Under the pieces are notes generated by a model that saw only the letters and a program-made list of their open reading frames with translations, did not search any database and was not told the DNA's origin. This document shows, piece by piece, positions 36,513 to 44,397 of a DNA stretch of 64,000 nt. Source of the DNA: Roseihalotalea indica (GTDB taxonomy: Bacteria > Bacteroidota > Bacteroidia > Cytophagales > Cyclobacteriaceae); the NCBI RefSeq assembly GCF_022458895.1, contig NZ_JAINFL010000003.1:1-64000 (forward strand). The letters run 5' to 3'. The position numbers and the translations under genes were made by a program. Within the stretch, counting starts at the first letter, position 1. The number at the start of each line of letters is the position of its first letter.

Positions 36513-38183
36513 ATGAAACCAGCTACGCAATATACCAAAAGTGGCCGTCTCAATATCGCCTACCAGGTGTTTGGCTCCGGTCCCATTGACTTGGTCTATA
36601 TTCCCGGATGGGTTTCTAATATTGACTGGATGTGGGCCTGCCCGGAACTGGTGAGCTTCCTGCAGGAATTGGGCAAAATAGCCCGAGTTATCCTTTTTGA
36701 TAAGCGGGGTACTGGCCTTTCCGACCGTGTTGTCGAACTGTCTACTTTAGAAGAGCGCATGGATGACATCCGGGCTGTTATGGATGCCGTAAATTCCGAA
36801 AAAGCCATCTTGTTTGGGCATTCCGAAGGGGGAGCGGTTTCAGCCCTGTTTGCGGCTACTTACCCCAACCGGGTTATTTCTCTAATCACATTCGGTATCT
36901 TCGCTAAACGCAGGTATACTACCGATTACCCCTGGGCTCCTACTGACCAGGAACGGCAGCGGGTGTATGATATGATTGAAAACAGTTGGGGTAGTGGGGA
37001 GATGGGGCTGGCATCACTAGCCCCATCCAAAACCCATGACGCAACCTTTATGGATTGGCTGGCTAATTATTTCCGATCGGGTGCTAGCCCAAGTGCAGCC
37101 ATGGTGCTCACCAAGATGAATACCGAAGTTGACATCGTTGACATTTTGGGCTCTATCCGGGTGCCTACCTTGCTGATGCAGCGAACCCATGATATTGATG
37201 TGAAAATTGAAGAAGGCCGGTTTATTGCCGAGCATATACAAGGGGCAAAGTTAGTAGAATTTGAAGGCAGCGACCACCTGTTTTGGGTAGGCAATACAGA
37301 AGAAATTTTAAAAGAGATGAGATCTTTTATAGCCAATATAAAACCACAAAGAAATTACGAAGAAAGGCTCTATACAATAGTTGTCGCCCGTATTATTTCT
37401 TTAGATCAAGAGAGTGCCAGCCCTTTGGAGTTCATTGATCAATATGTTACTCAATACCGGGGAAATGTAGTGCAGTATGACCGCCAAACCTTTACCGCCA
37501 CCTTTGAGGGCCCCAGCAAGGCAGCTCACTGTGGTATTGATTTGATCGACACCTTTCAGCGTATGAATGTACAGTTGGCTATTGGTATTCATATCAAAGA
37601 GGGTACTATTAATGATGCTCATTTCATCAGTGGTGATGCGGCCAATTTTGGAAAAACGATGCTTGAGCAAGCCATCCCCAATCAAATCTTAGTAACTCAG
37701 ACGGTCAAAAACCTGTTATCGGGAGCTGGTTTGAGTTTCAGCTCTTCCCCCCTAATAATACAACCCGCCTTCAGTGAGCCTCTTTCTTTGTTTCTTGTAT
37801 CGGATGATTCAAGAACCGAGGCTCAACCTCAAAGCTTTCGCCGAACATACTTTCCTAAGAATGACTCTTTTCTGGAAAATGTATTGCAAAGCATTGATAG
37901 CCATTTAGGCAATGAGTTTTTTGGAGTAGAAATGCTCTGTCAGGAAGTGGGTATCAGTGAGCGTCAGCTGCAACGAAAACTTAAAGCTATCACTAATAAG
38001 TCGCCTAACCAATTAATCTCTTCCGTGCGCCTGCATCGGGCTAAAGAACTGTTGTTGGGTTACGAAAACAATATTGCTGAAACGGCCTTCCAAACAGGTT
38101 TTGCCAGCCCTTCTTACTTTTCCAAATGCTTTAAAAAAGAGTTTGGATTGAGTCCGTCGGATTTGTTACAGCAGGTTCGCTAA
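36513..38183 (+). CDS. alpha/beta-hydrolase - cyclase-like - AraC fusion regulator, copy 1
   Basis: 556 residues in three parts. Residues about 1-275 are an alpha/beta-hydrolase with nucleophile motif GHSEGG, an acid in QRTHDIDV and His in SDHLFWVG, so the triad looks intact. Residues about 290-410 follow the class III nucleotide-cyclase pattern found C-terminal to hydrolases in other bacteria (QYDRQTFTATFEGPSKAAHC; LVTQTVKNLLSGAGL), but the metal-binding Asp positions (FTDIVGST and GDG in active enzymes) are not kept. Residues about 450-556 are an AraC double HTH (ISERQLQRKLKAITNKSP; AETAFQTGFASPSYFSKCFK). It is likely a ligand-sensing transcription factor. It precedes promoter copy 3 and is a candidate regulator for all four promoters. 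Confidence 0.85.
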   Translation: MKPATQYTKSGRLNIAYQVFGSGPIDLVYIPGWVSNIDWMWACPELVSFLQELGKIARVILFDKRGTGLSDRVVELSTLEERMDDIRAVMDAVNSEKAILFGHSEGGAVSALFAATYPNRVISLITFGIFAKRRYTTDYPWAPTDQERQRVYDMIENSWGSGEMGLASLAPSKTHDATFMDWLANYFRSGASPSAAMVLTKMNTEVDIVDILGSIRVPTLLMQRTHDIDVKIEEGRFIAEHIQGAKLVEFEGSDHLFWVGNTEEILKEMRSFIANIKPQRNYEERLYTIVVARIISLDQESASPLEFIDQYVTQYRGNVVQYDRQTFTATFEGPSKAAHCGIDLIDTFQRMNVQLAIGIHIKEGTINDAHFISGDAANFGKTMLEQAIPNQILVTQTVKNLLSGAGLSFSSSPLIIQPAFSEPLSLFLVSDDSRTEAQPQSFRRTYFPKNDSFLENVLQSIDSHLGNEFFGVEMLCQEVGISERQLQRKLKAITNKSPNQLISSVRLHRAKELLLGYENNIAETAFQTGFASPSYFSKCFKKEFGLSPSDLLQQVR

Positions 38184-38192
38184 GCTAGGCAG

Positions 38193-38299
38193 GTCGGTAA
38201 TGTCATCGCCTGTCGGATCTATCATATATGCTTGTCGGAAATGTTAAGAGATTCGCCGGGTTTGTGATAGCTGCTCTACGCTATTGATACCTATTTTTG
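38193..38299 (+). promoter_or_regulatory. four-half-site operator and -7 element, copy 3 (38 kb)
   Basis: Half-sites at 38193 (GTCGGTAATGTCA), 38212 (GTCGGATCTATCA), 38234 (GTCGGAAATGTTA) and 38255 (GCCGGGTTTGTGA); -7 element TATTTTTG at 38292. Spacing is identical to the other copies. It begins 10 bases after the regulator stop codon and drives the small repeat protein at 38343. Confidence 0.85.
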
Positions 38300-38342
38300 T
38301 AACATACTAATAACAGAAATAAAAATTCAACCCAAAAAAATT

Positions 38343-38717
38343 ATGAAAAGGTATGTATTCCTGGTTATTGCATTAAGTACTCTGTGCAATCTCAATAGTA
38401 ATGCCCAGCATGGTGATGCCCAGCATGGTGATGCCCAGCACGGTGATGTTCGGCGAAATCAACTCAAAGGTCTGGCTGCTAAGAATTATAAACCCTGGGA
38501 AGATTCAACATCTTCAAAAATTATTCTGGTTACCCAACATAAGCAGCTCAAGGGGCCAAAGGCTAAAAACCATAAACCATGGAACGATGATTGTGAAATG
38601 TATCCCATTGCATTTGTAGACCGAAAAGATCTTAAAGGGCCCAAAGCGAAAAACTCCCGTCCTTTTGAGCGTGTACAGAGAGATACTATGCTGATTGTAC
38701 AGGAAAAAAATAATTAA
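38343..38717 (+). CDS. small secreted repeat protein (AQHGD and LKGPxAKN repeats)
   Basis: 124 residues with a signal peptide (MKRYVFLVIALSTLCNLNSNAQ). The mature N-terminus has three perfect AQHGD units except the last end. The rest has three repeats of the type LKGPKAKNHKPWND (beginning near residues 43, 66 and 99; the third is LKGPKAKNSRPFER). It is basic, has no Cys in the repeats, and no function is known. It stands under its own four-half-site promoter, so it is probably co-expressed with the lipoproteins and curli genes. It might be a surface or matrix component. Confidence 0.7.
   Translation: MKRYVFLVIALSTLCNLNSNAQHGDAQHGDAQHGDVRRNQLKGLAAKNYKPWEDSTSSKIILVTQHKQLKGPKAKNHKPWNDDCEMYPIAFVDRKDLKGPKAKNSRPFERVQRDTMLIVQEKNN
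38401..38445 (+). repeat. 15-bp tandem repeat, three units
   Basis: Three consecutive copies of ATGCCCAGCATGGTG (the third with one change) inside the small repeat protein gene. They encode the AQHGD pentapeptides. A short perfect tandem repeat of this kind can change in copy number by slippage without shifting the frame. Confidence 0.85.
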
Positions 38718-39032
38718 GTGTACAGCGTTAACATGGCCACGGAGGTAACAATCATTAAATTACCAACGACGAGTTTTTCTAATAAATTGAGGTAAAGCGG
38801 AAGATAAGATGATTTCAAAACGATTCTGAAAAAAAACGGAGAAAAGCCCTGTGAGGCCAGTTGCCGACAAAGACTATTGATAGGTTAAGAAAGAGTCAGC
38901 TTAAAGCTCAGTGCTGGAAAATATCAATTGAAACGAACCGGATAAATACTGGAGATAATACTTGGTCCTGATGATTGGGAGAAGCGATTTTTTGCTGAAA
39001 AGTGCTTTTGTAGCTTAATGGCTGGCGGGTAT
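38718..39032. other. intergenic region, nothing recognised
   Basis: About 315 bases between the small repeat protein and promoter copy 2. No supported coding frame or strong hairpin was seen. Confidence 0.35.
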
Positions 39033-39139
39033 GTCGCTATTGTTATAGCCAGTCGGATTTGTTACACCTTTTTGTCGGAAATGTATTTGGATTTGCCGGA
39101 TTTATGTTAGCTGCACAGGGCGTGATCCACTTATCTTTG
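39033..39139 (+). promoter_or_regulatory. four-half-site operator and -7 element, copy 2 (39 kb)
   Basis: Half-sites at 39033 (GTCGCTATTGTTA), 39052 (GTCGGATTTGTTA), 39074 (GTCGGAAATGTAT) and 39095 (GCCGGATTTATGT); -7 element TATCTTTG at 39132. It drives the second lipoprotein gene through a ~340-base leader that contains the 26-codon ORF. Offsets equal those of the other copies. Confidence 0.85.
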
Positions 39140-39179
39140 TATTAAAACAATAATTATTAAACATTAACACAAAATTATC

Positions 39180-39260
39180 ATGACAAAATTAAATAGAGAC
39201 TCATCCAGGCCCAAAACATCAAAAGGCTATATATGGGACATACAAAGAAAACATTGTTAG
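39180..39260 (+). CDS. conserved 26-residue microprotein ORF, copy 2
   Basis: ATG 39180 to TAG 39260; same length and frame as the ORF at 34175-34255. Shared residues include KLNR, SSRPK, GY and WDIQR. It sits 41 bases after the -7 element in both copies, that is, within the first part of the lipoprotein mRNA. Translation not shown. Confidence 0.45.
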   Translation: MTKLNRDSSRPKTSKGYIWDIQRKHC

Positions 39261-39474
39261 CCTGATTAACATCAGAACAACACGTAGTTGACAAGCCCAA
39301 TTCAAAGCATAAAAGCTTAAAAAAAGAGAAAACGCTCGCCAGAGGATCATTTGCCCGGAAGTTAATCTCAGAAGAACAATGAAGATCCTGATCGGGACAT
39401 TGGCCTCAGGCAAGTCTGTCAAATTAACCAATCATTTAGTATTTCAATTTATCACCCCTTAAAATCCTTAAATC

Positions 39475-40305
39475 ATGAACAATTTTCGTAAGTATTTCAG
39501 CCCGCTGGGTTTCGCTATTGTAGTGCTTAGCCTACTTAGCAGTTGTAAAGAAGACCTGAAAGATATTTTTGATGGTAAAGACGATGATGAGCCTAAACCT
39601 AAAAAAATACAAATCATCAGCAATGACGAGTTTGGCTATATTCTGACCGACCAGAATAATCAATCACTGTACTTTTTCGCCGGCGATGTAAGCGGAGTAA
39701 GCAATTGCAACGGTGGGTGCGCCGATGTTTGGCCTTCATTGATCGGAGACATTTCCGATTTTAAAATTGATTCCAACTACAAGGGAGATTTTGGTACAAC
39801 TACCCGCGAAGATGGGGAGCTGCAAATCACCTACAAAGGGTGGCCGCTATACTACTTCTCTCCGGAAGCCGACGGAGTGCTGGAAGCACCGGGTGAAACC
39901 CAGGGAGACGGTCGTGGTGGAGTGTTCCACATTGCTAAGCCTGATTACTCAGTATTGCTAGGACGACAGGCCGTAGAGGAAGGTGGCGAACCAGTGACCT
40001 ATTTAGTAGATGACCGGGGTGTAAGCTTATATCGCTCTATCAATGACGGTGAAAATGTGAGCAATTGTGCCGGCGGCTGTGCCGGAGTATGGCCTCCGTT
40101 CAAAGCTTCCGAAAGCTGGGTGCTTCCCTCTTCGCTGAGCCAGAATGACTTTGATACGCTAGAGCGGGAAGATAATCTGGGACCGCAGTTGTCGTACCTG
40201 GGTAACCCACTGTACTTCTTCACTCCTGACGACGGAATTCGGGGCAGCGTACTGGGACAAGGCGGAGCCGGAGAAACTTTCTTTGTGGTAGAACCAGCCC
40301 AATAA
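39475..40305 (+). CDS. lipoprotein with two secreted Lipoprotein_15-type repeats, paralogue
   Basis: 276 residues; lipobox LLSSC (Cys24) then a Lys/Asp-rich linker with DGKDDDEPKPKK. It carries the same two repeats with SNCNGGCADVWPS and SNCAGGCAGVWPP, and the strands SLYFFAGD and SLYRSIND. Close paralogue of the protein at 34421, from the segmental duplication. Own promoter (copy 2) and own terminator at 40329. The first repeat reads WPS where the other copy has WPP. Confidence 0.85.
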   Translation: MNNFRKYFSPLGFAIVVLSLLSSCKEDLKDIFDGKDDDEPKPKKIQIISNDEFGYILTDQNNQSLYFFAGDVSGVSNCNGGCADVWPSLIGDISDFKIDSNYKGDFGTTTREDGELQITYKGWPLYYFSPEADGVLEAPGETQGDGRGGVFHIAKPDYSVLLGRQAVEEGGEPVTYLVDDRGVSLYRSINDGENVSNCAGGCAGVWPPFKASESWVLPSSLSQNDFDTLEREDNLGPQLSYLGNPLYFFTPDDGIRGSVLGQGGAGETFFVVEPAQ

Positions 40306-40328
40306 TTTTAATCCTCCCTCACAACCCA

Positions 40329-40360
40329 GTAGCGCAGGTCAGACCTGCGCTACTTTTTTT
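40329..40360 (+). terminator. Rho-independent terminator
   Basis: Perfect 11-bp stem GTAGCGCAGGT / ACCTGCGCTAC with a CAG loop, followed by seven T. Counterpart of the terminator at 35257; it ends the second lipoprotein transcript. Confidence 0.92.
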
Positions 40361-40479
40361 ATGATCAAAAAACCACAAATTGAAAACCCATTCATTAAAG
40401 ATACGGATTAGCAGAAGATGGACTTACCAATGAAAAACCAATTGCTAAAGATATTAGACATACCGCCATCTCTGCCAAT

Positions 40480-40599
40480 ATGAGTGGCACTCATCTAACC
40501 AGTGGCATGAGGTTATTGTCGCCTATTCTAAGCTTCATGGCTAAAAAAGCAAAACGTAATAAACTTGAAAAACAGTTGGTAGAAACGTACTTTATCTAA
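40480..40599 (+). CDS. conserved 39-residue small ORF, copy 2
   Basis: ATG 40480 to TAA 40599; same length and frame as 35357-35476 in the duplicated block, with FMAKKAKRN and LEKQLVET identical. In this copy the frame is open upstream for about 25 further codons, so it might be the end of a longer, now broken gene. Function unknown. Confidence 0.3.
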   Translation: MSGTHLTSGMRLLSPILSFMAKKAKRNKLEKQLVETYFI

Positions 40600-41238
40600 A
40601 ATTTATAATAAGAAGTAAGGCTTCGTGAATAGTACTGTTAATCACAGACTTTCTCTTACGGTTGCCAACCCAAAATAAGTGTTATCGCCGAATTTTTAGT
40701 TAAGGAAATAACTGGCTTTAGTGGAACATTCGGTCAATGTGAACAGAACCGGAACAGGTCGCCAAAGCCATTGCTTATGGTTATTTAACCTTGGTAAAGA
40801 TGCAGAAAATTCTGAAGCGGCTTGTGCGCCAGTTTAAAGCGGCCGGCCAGCATGATGAGGCCCCCTGATCGATGGAGTGATCTCTCCGGTCTGGAAAACA
40901 GCCTGTTTGCCGGGTTTGATACCAAAACTACCGAACAGAACGCACCGCTCGTCCCCGGTTTCATACAAAAAAGTAGGTTTCAGTCCCCTCCTAGTATTGT
41001 CTGTTTTCGTTTCACATTTATCCTCTCTCCCGACCTGACTTGCTCCACGTCTTTGCTATCCAATATTGAATGCTAATGTGTGCAATTTTATTTCACCAAC
41101 ATTACCATTAATGATAAAATACGATCCCCTATCTATATCAGTATCATGCACAATGATGGTTGATCGCCAGATTGACAGTTACATATATACTCCGAATACC
41201 TTTAGGAAATTTATTAACCTAACAATTATAAAATATTT
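40600..41238. other. intergenic region upstream of the decayed regulator
   Basis: No supported gene. A short open frame near 40750-40870 (ending LKRLVRQFKAAG) may be a remnant. The segment CGCCAGATTGACAGTTACAT at about 41164-41183 matches the region before the intact regulator at 36513. Confidence 0.4.
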
Positions 41239-41768
41239 ATGAAACAAGCTACGCAATATACCAAAAGTGGTCGTATCAATATTGCCTACAGGTGTTTGGT
41301 TCCGGCCCCATTGAGCTGGTGTATATTCCGGGGTGGATTTCCGACATTGACTTGATGTGGGCCTGTCCAGAGCTGGTGAGCTTCCTGCAGGAATTGGGCA
41401 AAATAGCTCGAGTAATACTATTTGATAAGTGGGGAACAGGGCTATCTGATCGGGTGGTACAACTTTCTATCTTGTAAGAACGCATGGATGACATCCGGGC
41501 TGTCATGGATGCAGTAAACTCCGAAAAAGCCATCTTGTTTGGGCATTCCGAAGGGGGAACGGTCTCGGCACTATTTGCAGCCACTTATCCCAACCGAACC
41601 ATCTCCTTGATTACATTCGGCATATTTGCCAAACGTAAATACGCCCTGTGGTTAAGTGTTGAAAACAATATTGCCGAAACAGCCTTTGCCAGCCCTTCCT
41701 ACTTTTTCAAGTGCTTTAAAAAGGAGTTTGGACTGAGCCCGTCGGATGTCTTACAACAACTCTACTGA
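41239..41768 (+). pseudogene. decayed alpha/beta-hydrolase-AraC regulator, copy 2
   Basis: Starts with MKQATQYTKSGR like the intact paralogues, then shows three lesions. One base is missing near 41288 (TACAGGTG where the others read TACCAGGTG). A TAA replaces the Glu codon at about 41476. A deletion of more than 1 kb at about 41645-41660 joins the hydrolase part (AKRKYA) to the end of the AraC domain (ENNIAETAF ... PSDVLQQ). Most of the hydrolase, all of the cyclase-like domain and the first HTH are lost. No functional product is expected. Confidence 0.92.
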
Positions 41769-41777
41769 CCGGCGCAT

Positions 41778-41884
41778 GTCGGAAATGTAATAGCCTGGCG
41801 AATTTGTTATACCTCCTTGTCGGAAATGTTTGCAGATTCGCCGGGTTTGTGCTAACGGCACACCATCATTCCTACCTACTTTTG
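41778..41884 (+). promoter_or_regulatory. four-half-site operator and -7 element, copy 4 (curli operon)
   Basis: Half-sites at 41778 (GTCGGAAATGTAA), 41797 (GGCGAATTTGTTA), 41819 (GTCGGAAATGTTT) and 41840 (GCCGGGTTTGTGC); -7 element TACTTTTG at 41877. Offsets 0/19/41/62 and +99 again. It lies 129 bases before csgE, so the amyloid secretion genes are under the same control as the lipoproteins and the small repeat protein. Confidence 0.85.
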
Positions 41885-42012
41885 TATCATAACGATAATA
41901 GTTAAGGTAAAAGAAACAGCCAATCTAACCTCTAACTACATCGATGACTAAACTCCGTTATCCATGCTAACCCATGTAGATTACGGTTAGGAATAATCAA
42001 TTTAATGATACG

Positions 42013-42486
42013 ATGGTATTACAATACAATCTACTTTTTCAAAAAAAACACATCTGTTATCACGCGCTGCTTACCAGGAGCCTATTGATAGGCATGATAA
42101 CCCTTTCCTGTAATGTGTTTGCTCAAATTGATCAGGCATCAGCCAATGAGGCTGGTTTGGAAATGAACGGCCTGGTTATCGATGAAACCATCACTAAAAT
42201 AGGCCGGGATTTCTATGACTTGTTTTACACCCACTGGGATGCCCCAAATAGCCAGGTAGACTACACATTGTTTATTAAAGAACAGCCTCAGCCTGGAAGG
42301 GGAACTCGCATTAGCGTGCTGCTAAACGAAACAGAATTGATGAGCCAGATGATTCAGCCCCGTCAGGAGCTGCTGCTGGCGGTAGCCAGCCAGGCTGTTC
42401 AGCTGGCTCAGTATCAGATCTATCATTATGAGCAGATGACTCAGCAACTGGAAAACGAAGATCAGTATGGTAGCGGTATCTTTTAA
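42013..42486 (+). CDS. csgE: CsgE-like curli secretion chaperone
   Basis: 157 residues. A long N-terminal region precedes the signal-peptide core (LLIGMITLSCNVFAQ). The mature part carries the CsgE pattern LEMNGLVIDETITKIGRDFYDLFYTHW and the second half GTRISVLLNETELMSQMIQPRQE. In curli systems CsgE caps the CsgG channel on the periplasmic side and directs subunits to it. First gene of the csgE-csgF-csgG unit, behind promoter copy 4. A downstream start would leave too short a signal peptide. Confidence 0.92.
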   Translation: MVLQYNLLFQKKHICYHALLTRSLLIGMITLSCNVFAQIDQASANEAGLEMNGLVIDETITKIGRDFYDLFYTHWDAPNSQVDYTLFIKEQPQPGRGTRISVLLNETELMSQMIQPRQELLLAVASQAVQLAQYQIYHYEQMTQQLENEDQYGSGIF

Positions 42487-42593
42487 AGTACAGAAATGAA
42501 ATACATGATTGCACAATAAATAAGACCCTATAAAAATAATTGTCACTCAGCCTTAGAGATAACTAAAACTAGTGAATTAATAACAAACCACCC

Positions 42594-43007
42594 ATGAAAT
42601 ATTTATTAATTAGTCTTGCCATGTTACTGGCAAGTGCCATCACCCTGTGTGCTCAAGACTTTGTATACCAACCTCAAAACCCTGCCTTCGGAGGCAGTTA
42701 CCTCAATTACAGCTGGATGCTTTCGTCGGCTCAGGCTCAAAATGGCTTTACTGATTCGAACGGGGCGGGCAGCAGCTTTGACCGCGACCCGCTGGAAGAT
42801 TTTGAAGAAAGCCTTAACCGTCAGATTTTGAGCCGCATCAGCCGGGAGCTGATCAGCGACCAATTTGGTGAAGAAGGTCTGGAAGAGGGGATTTACGAAA
42901 TTGGGAGCTACAAAATTAATGTGTCCCCAGGCGATGAAGGTATTCAGATCAGAATTTTAGATACCACCACCGGTAGCGAGACCACCGTCACCGCTCCTTA
43001 CTTCTAA
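42594..43007 (+). CDS. csgF: CsgF-like curli assembly factor
   Basis: 137 residues with signal peptide (LLISLAMLLASAITLCAQ). The mature N-terminus FVYQPQNPAFGGSYLN is the CsgF signature that in E. coli inserts into the CsgG channel. The rest is a short helical and beta region. CsgF couples secretion to nucleation at the surface. It is encoded one base before csgG, so co-translated with it. Confidence 0.95.
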   Translation: MKYLLISLAMLLASAITLCAQDFVYQPQNPAFGGSYLNYSWMLSSAQAQNGFTDSNGAGSSFDRDPLEDFEESLNRQILSRISRELISDQFGEEGLEEGIYEIGSYKINVSPGDEGIQIRILDTTTGSETTVTAPYF

Positions 43008-43008
43008 G

Positions 43009-44397
43009 ATGATGAGAACGACACAACTGACAATCTTAAAACCCCAATTGTGGCTCGGACTAATGGCTGTTTTGTTGAATGGGTGTGCCCCCTATCTGAA
43101 CCAGCCATTGCAACCCGGTGAAGCACGGTTGGGTGCTGAGTCTGGCATATATCATCAGCTTCAGGAGCTTCCCGAGCCTCAGGAAAAAATTGTTGCCGCT
43201 GTATACAAGTTTCGTGACCAAACAGGCCAATATAAACCCTCTGACGTAGGAGCTAGCTGGTCTACTGCCGTTACTCAGGGCGCTACCTCTATTTTACAGC
43301 GTGCTCTGGATGTTTCCGGTTGGTTCACCACCATTGAGCGGGAAGGTTTATCTAATCTGCTGAATGAACGGAAGATCATTCGCTCGTCTCGCCAGGCCTA
43401 TGAGCAACAGCAGGGAGCAGAAACTGACGCCGGGTTGCCCCCTTTGCTCTTTGCCGGAATTTTGTTAGAGGGCGGCATTATATCATACGATGCCAATGTG
43501 CTGACTGGCGGTGCCGGAGCACGCTACTTCGGCACTGGCGGCTCGGCCCAGTATCGGCAAGACCGGGTCACGGTCTACCTGCGGGCCATTTCCACGACTA
43601 ACGGGCGGGTGCTCAAAACAGTATACACATCCCGTACGGTGCTCTCGCAAAAGGTAGATGTAGGAGTCTTTCGCTTTGTCAGCTTTCAGCGGCTGCTAGA
43701 GGCCGAAACCGGGTTCACTCATAACGAACCGGCTGAGCTTGCCGTACGCGAAGCCATAGAAAAGGCCGTGCAAAGCTTAGTAATAGAAGGCGTACTGGAT
43801 GGCCTGTGGAACCTGAAACATACTGAAGAAATACACTCCCCGGCCATTACCATGTATCAGCGGGAAATTGAAGCTAATGACCAGACTGATTACCTGGGGC
43901 GGCAACTTAATCGTTTTGAACGCAGCAGTCTACGCCTGGGGGCTAATCTGGGTACCTTTCGCTATGCCGGCGATTATCCTAACCCGGTGCTTCGGCCTGC
44001 CGGTGGGTTGCAACTGGGATTTCAAGTGAGCTCATGGCTTACCGCTGGTCTGGAGGCCTCGCAGGGAACCCTGGCTGGTGAGGGAGTCTACCAGGAGGTT
44101 CGGTTACTGGGCGCTTATACCGAGTGGCGCCTGTTTCCAGAAACCCGCTTCACTCCCCTCATGCAGCTGGGCGGAGGGTGGATCAGCGAAGAAGGCCAAC
44201 CACTCTCATCAGGCTATGGCACGGTAACGAGTGGGCTGGGAGCCGAATACCTGCTTAATCAGCGGGTGAGTCTGCAAGGGCAAATACGAAACCACTATGT
44301 ACTTAGTGATGAGTTGGATCAGGTACAGCAAGGAAAATATAACGATTTCTTCTGGTCAGCCTCAGTAGGCATTCACCTTTACTTTGGAAAACGATGA
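43009..44397 (+). CDS. csgG: CsgG-like curli secretion channel with C-terminal beta-barrel extension
   Basis: 462 residues, much longer than E. coli CsgG (about 277). Lipobox NGCAP (Cys26). The CsgG core (about residues 35-270) shows VAAVYKFRDQTGQYKPS, GWFTTIEREGLSNLLNER and the constriction-to-barrel region. After about residue 290 an additional domain of about 170 residues starts at RSSLRLGANLGTF and ends ASVGIHLYFGKR, with alternating strands typical of an outer-membrane beta-barrel-like domain. Its role is unknown. The start of the next gene overlaps its stop (ATGA). Confidence 0.94.
   Translation: MMRTTQLTILKPQLWLGLMAVLLNGCAPYLNQPLQPGEARLGAESGIYHQLQELPEPQEKIVAAVYKFRDQTGQYKPSDVGASWSTAVTQGATSILQRALDVSGWFTTIEREGLSNLLNERKIIRSSRQAYEQQQGAETDAGLPPLLFAGILLEGGIISYDANVLTGGAGARYFGTGGSAQYRQDRVTVYLRAISTTNGRVLKTVYTSRTVLSQKVDVGVFRFVSFQRLLEAETGFTHNEPAELAVREAIEKAVQSLVIEGVLDGLWNLKHTEEIHSPAITMYQREIEANDQTDYLGRQLNRFERSSLRLGANLGTFRYAGDYPNPVLRPAGGLQLGFQVSSWLTAGLEASQGTLAGEGVYQEVRLLGAYTEWRLFPETRFTPLMQLGGGWISEEGQPLSSGYGTVTSGLGAEYLLNQRVSLQGQIRNHYVLSDELDQVQQGKYNDFFWSASVGIHLYFGKR

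Larger units (their letters stand above)
39033..40600 (+). repeat. segmental duplication, block B
   Basis: Second copy of the block described at 34028-35480, in direct orientation about 5 kb downstream. In this block the regulator copy (41239-41768) is decayed, whereas the lipoprotein, both small ORFs and the operators are kept. Confidence 0.75.

Noticed and set aside
41484..41768. Separate small hydrolase gene in the decayed regulator
   Set aside because: It is the middle and end of the pseudogene after the nonsense codon, joined by a large deletion; the hydrolase fold would be incomplete.
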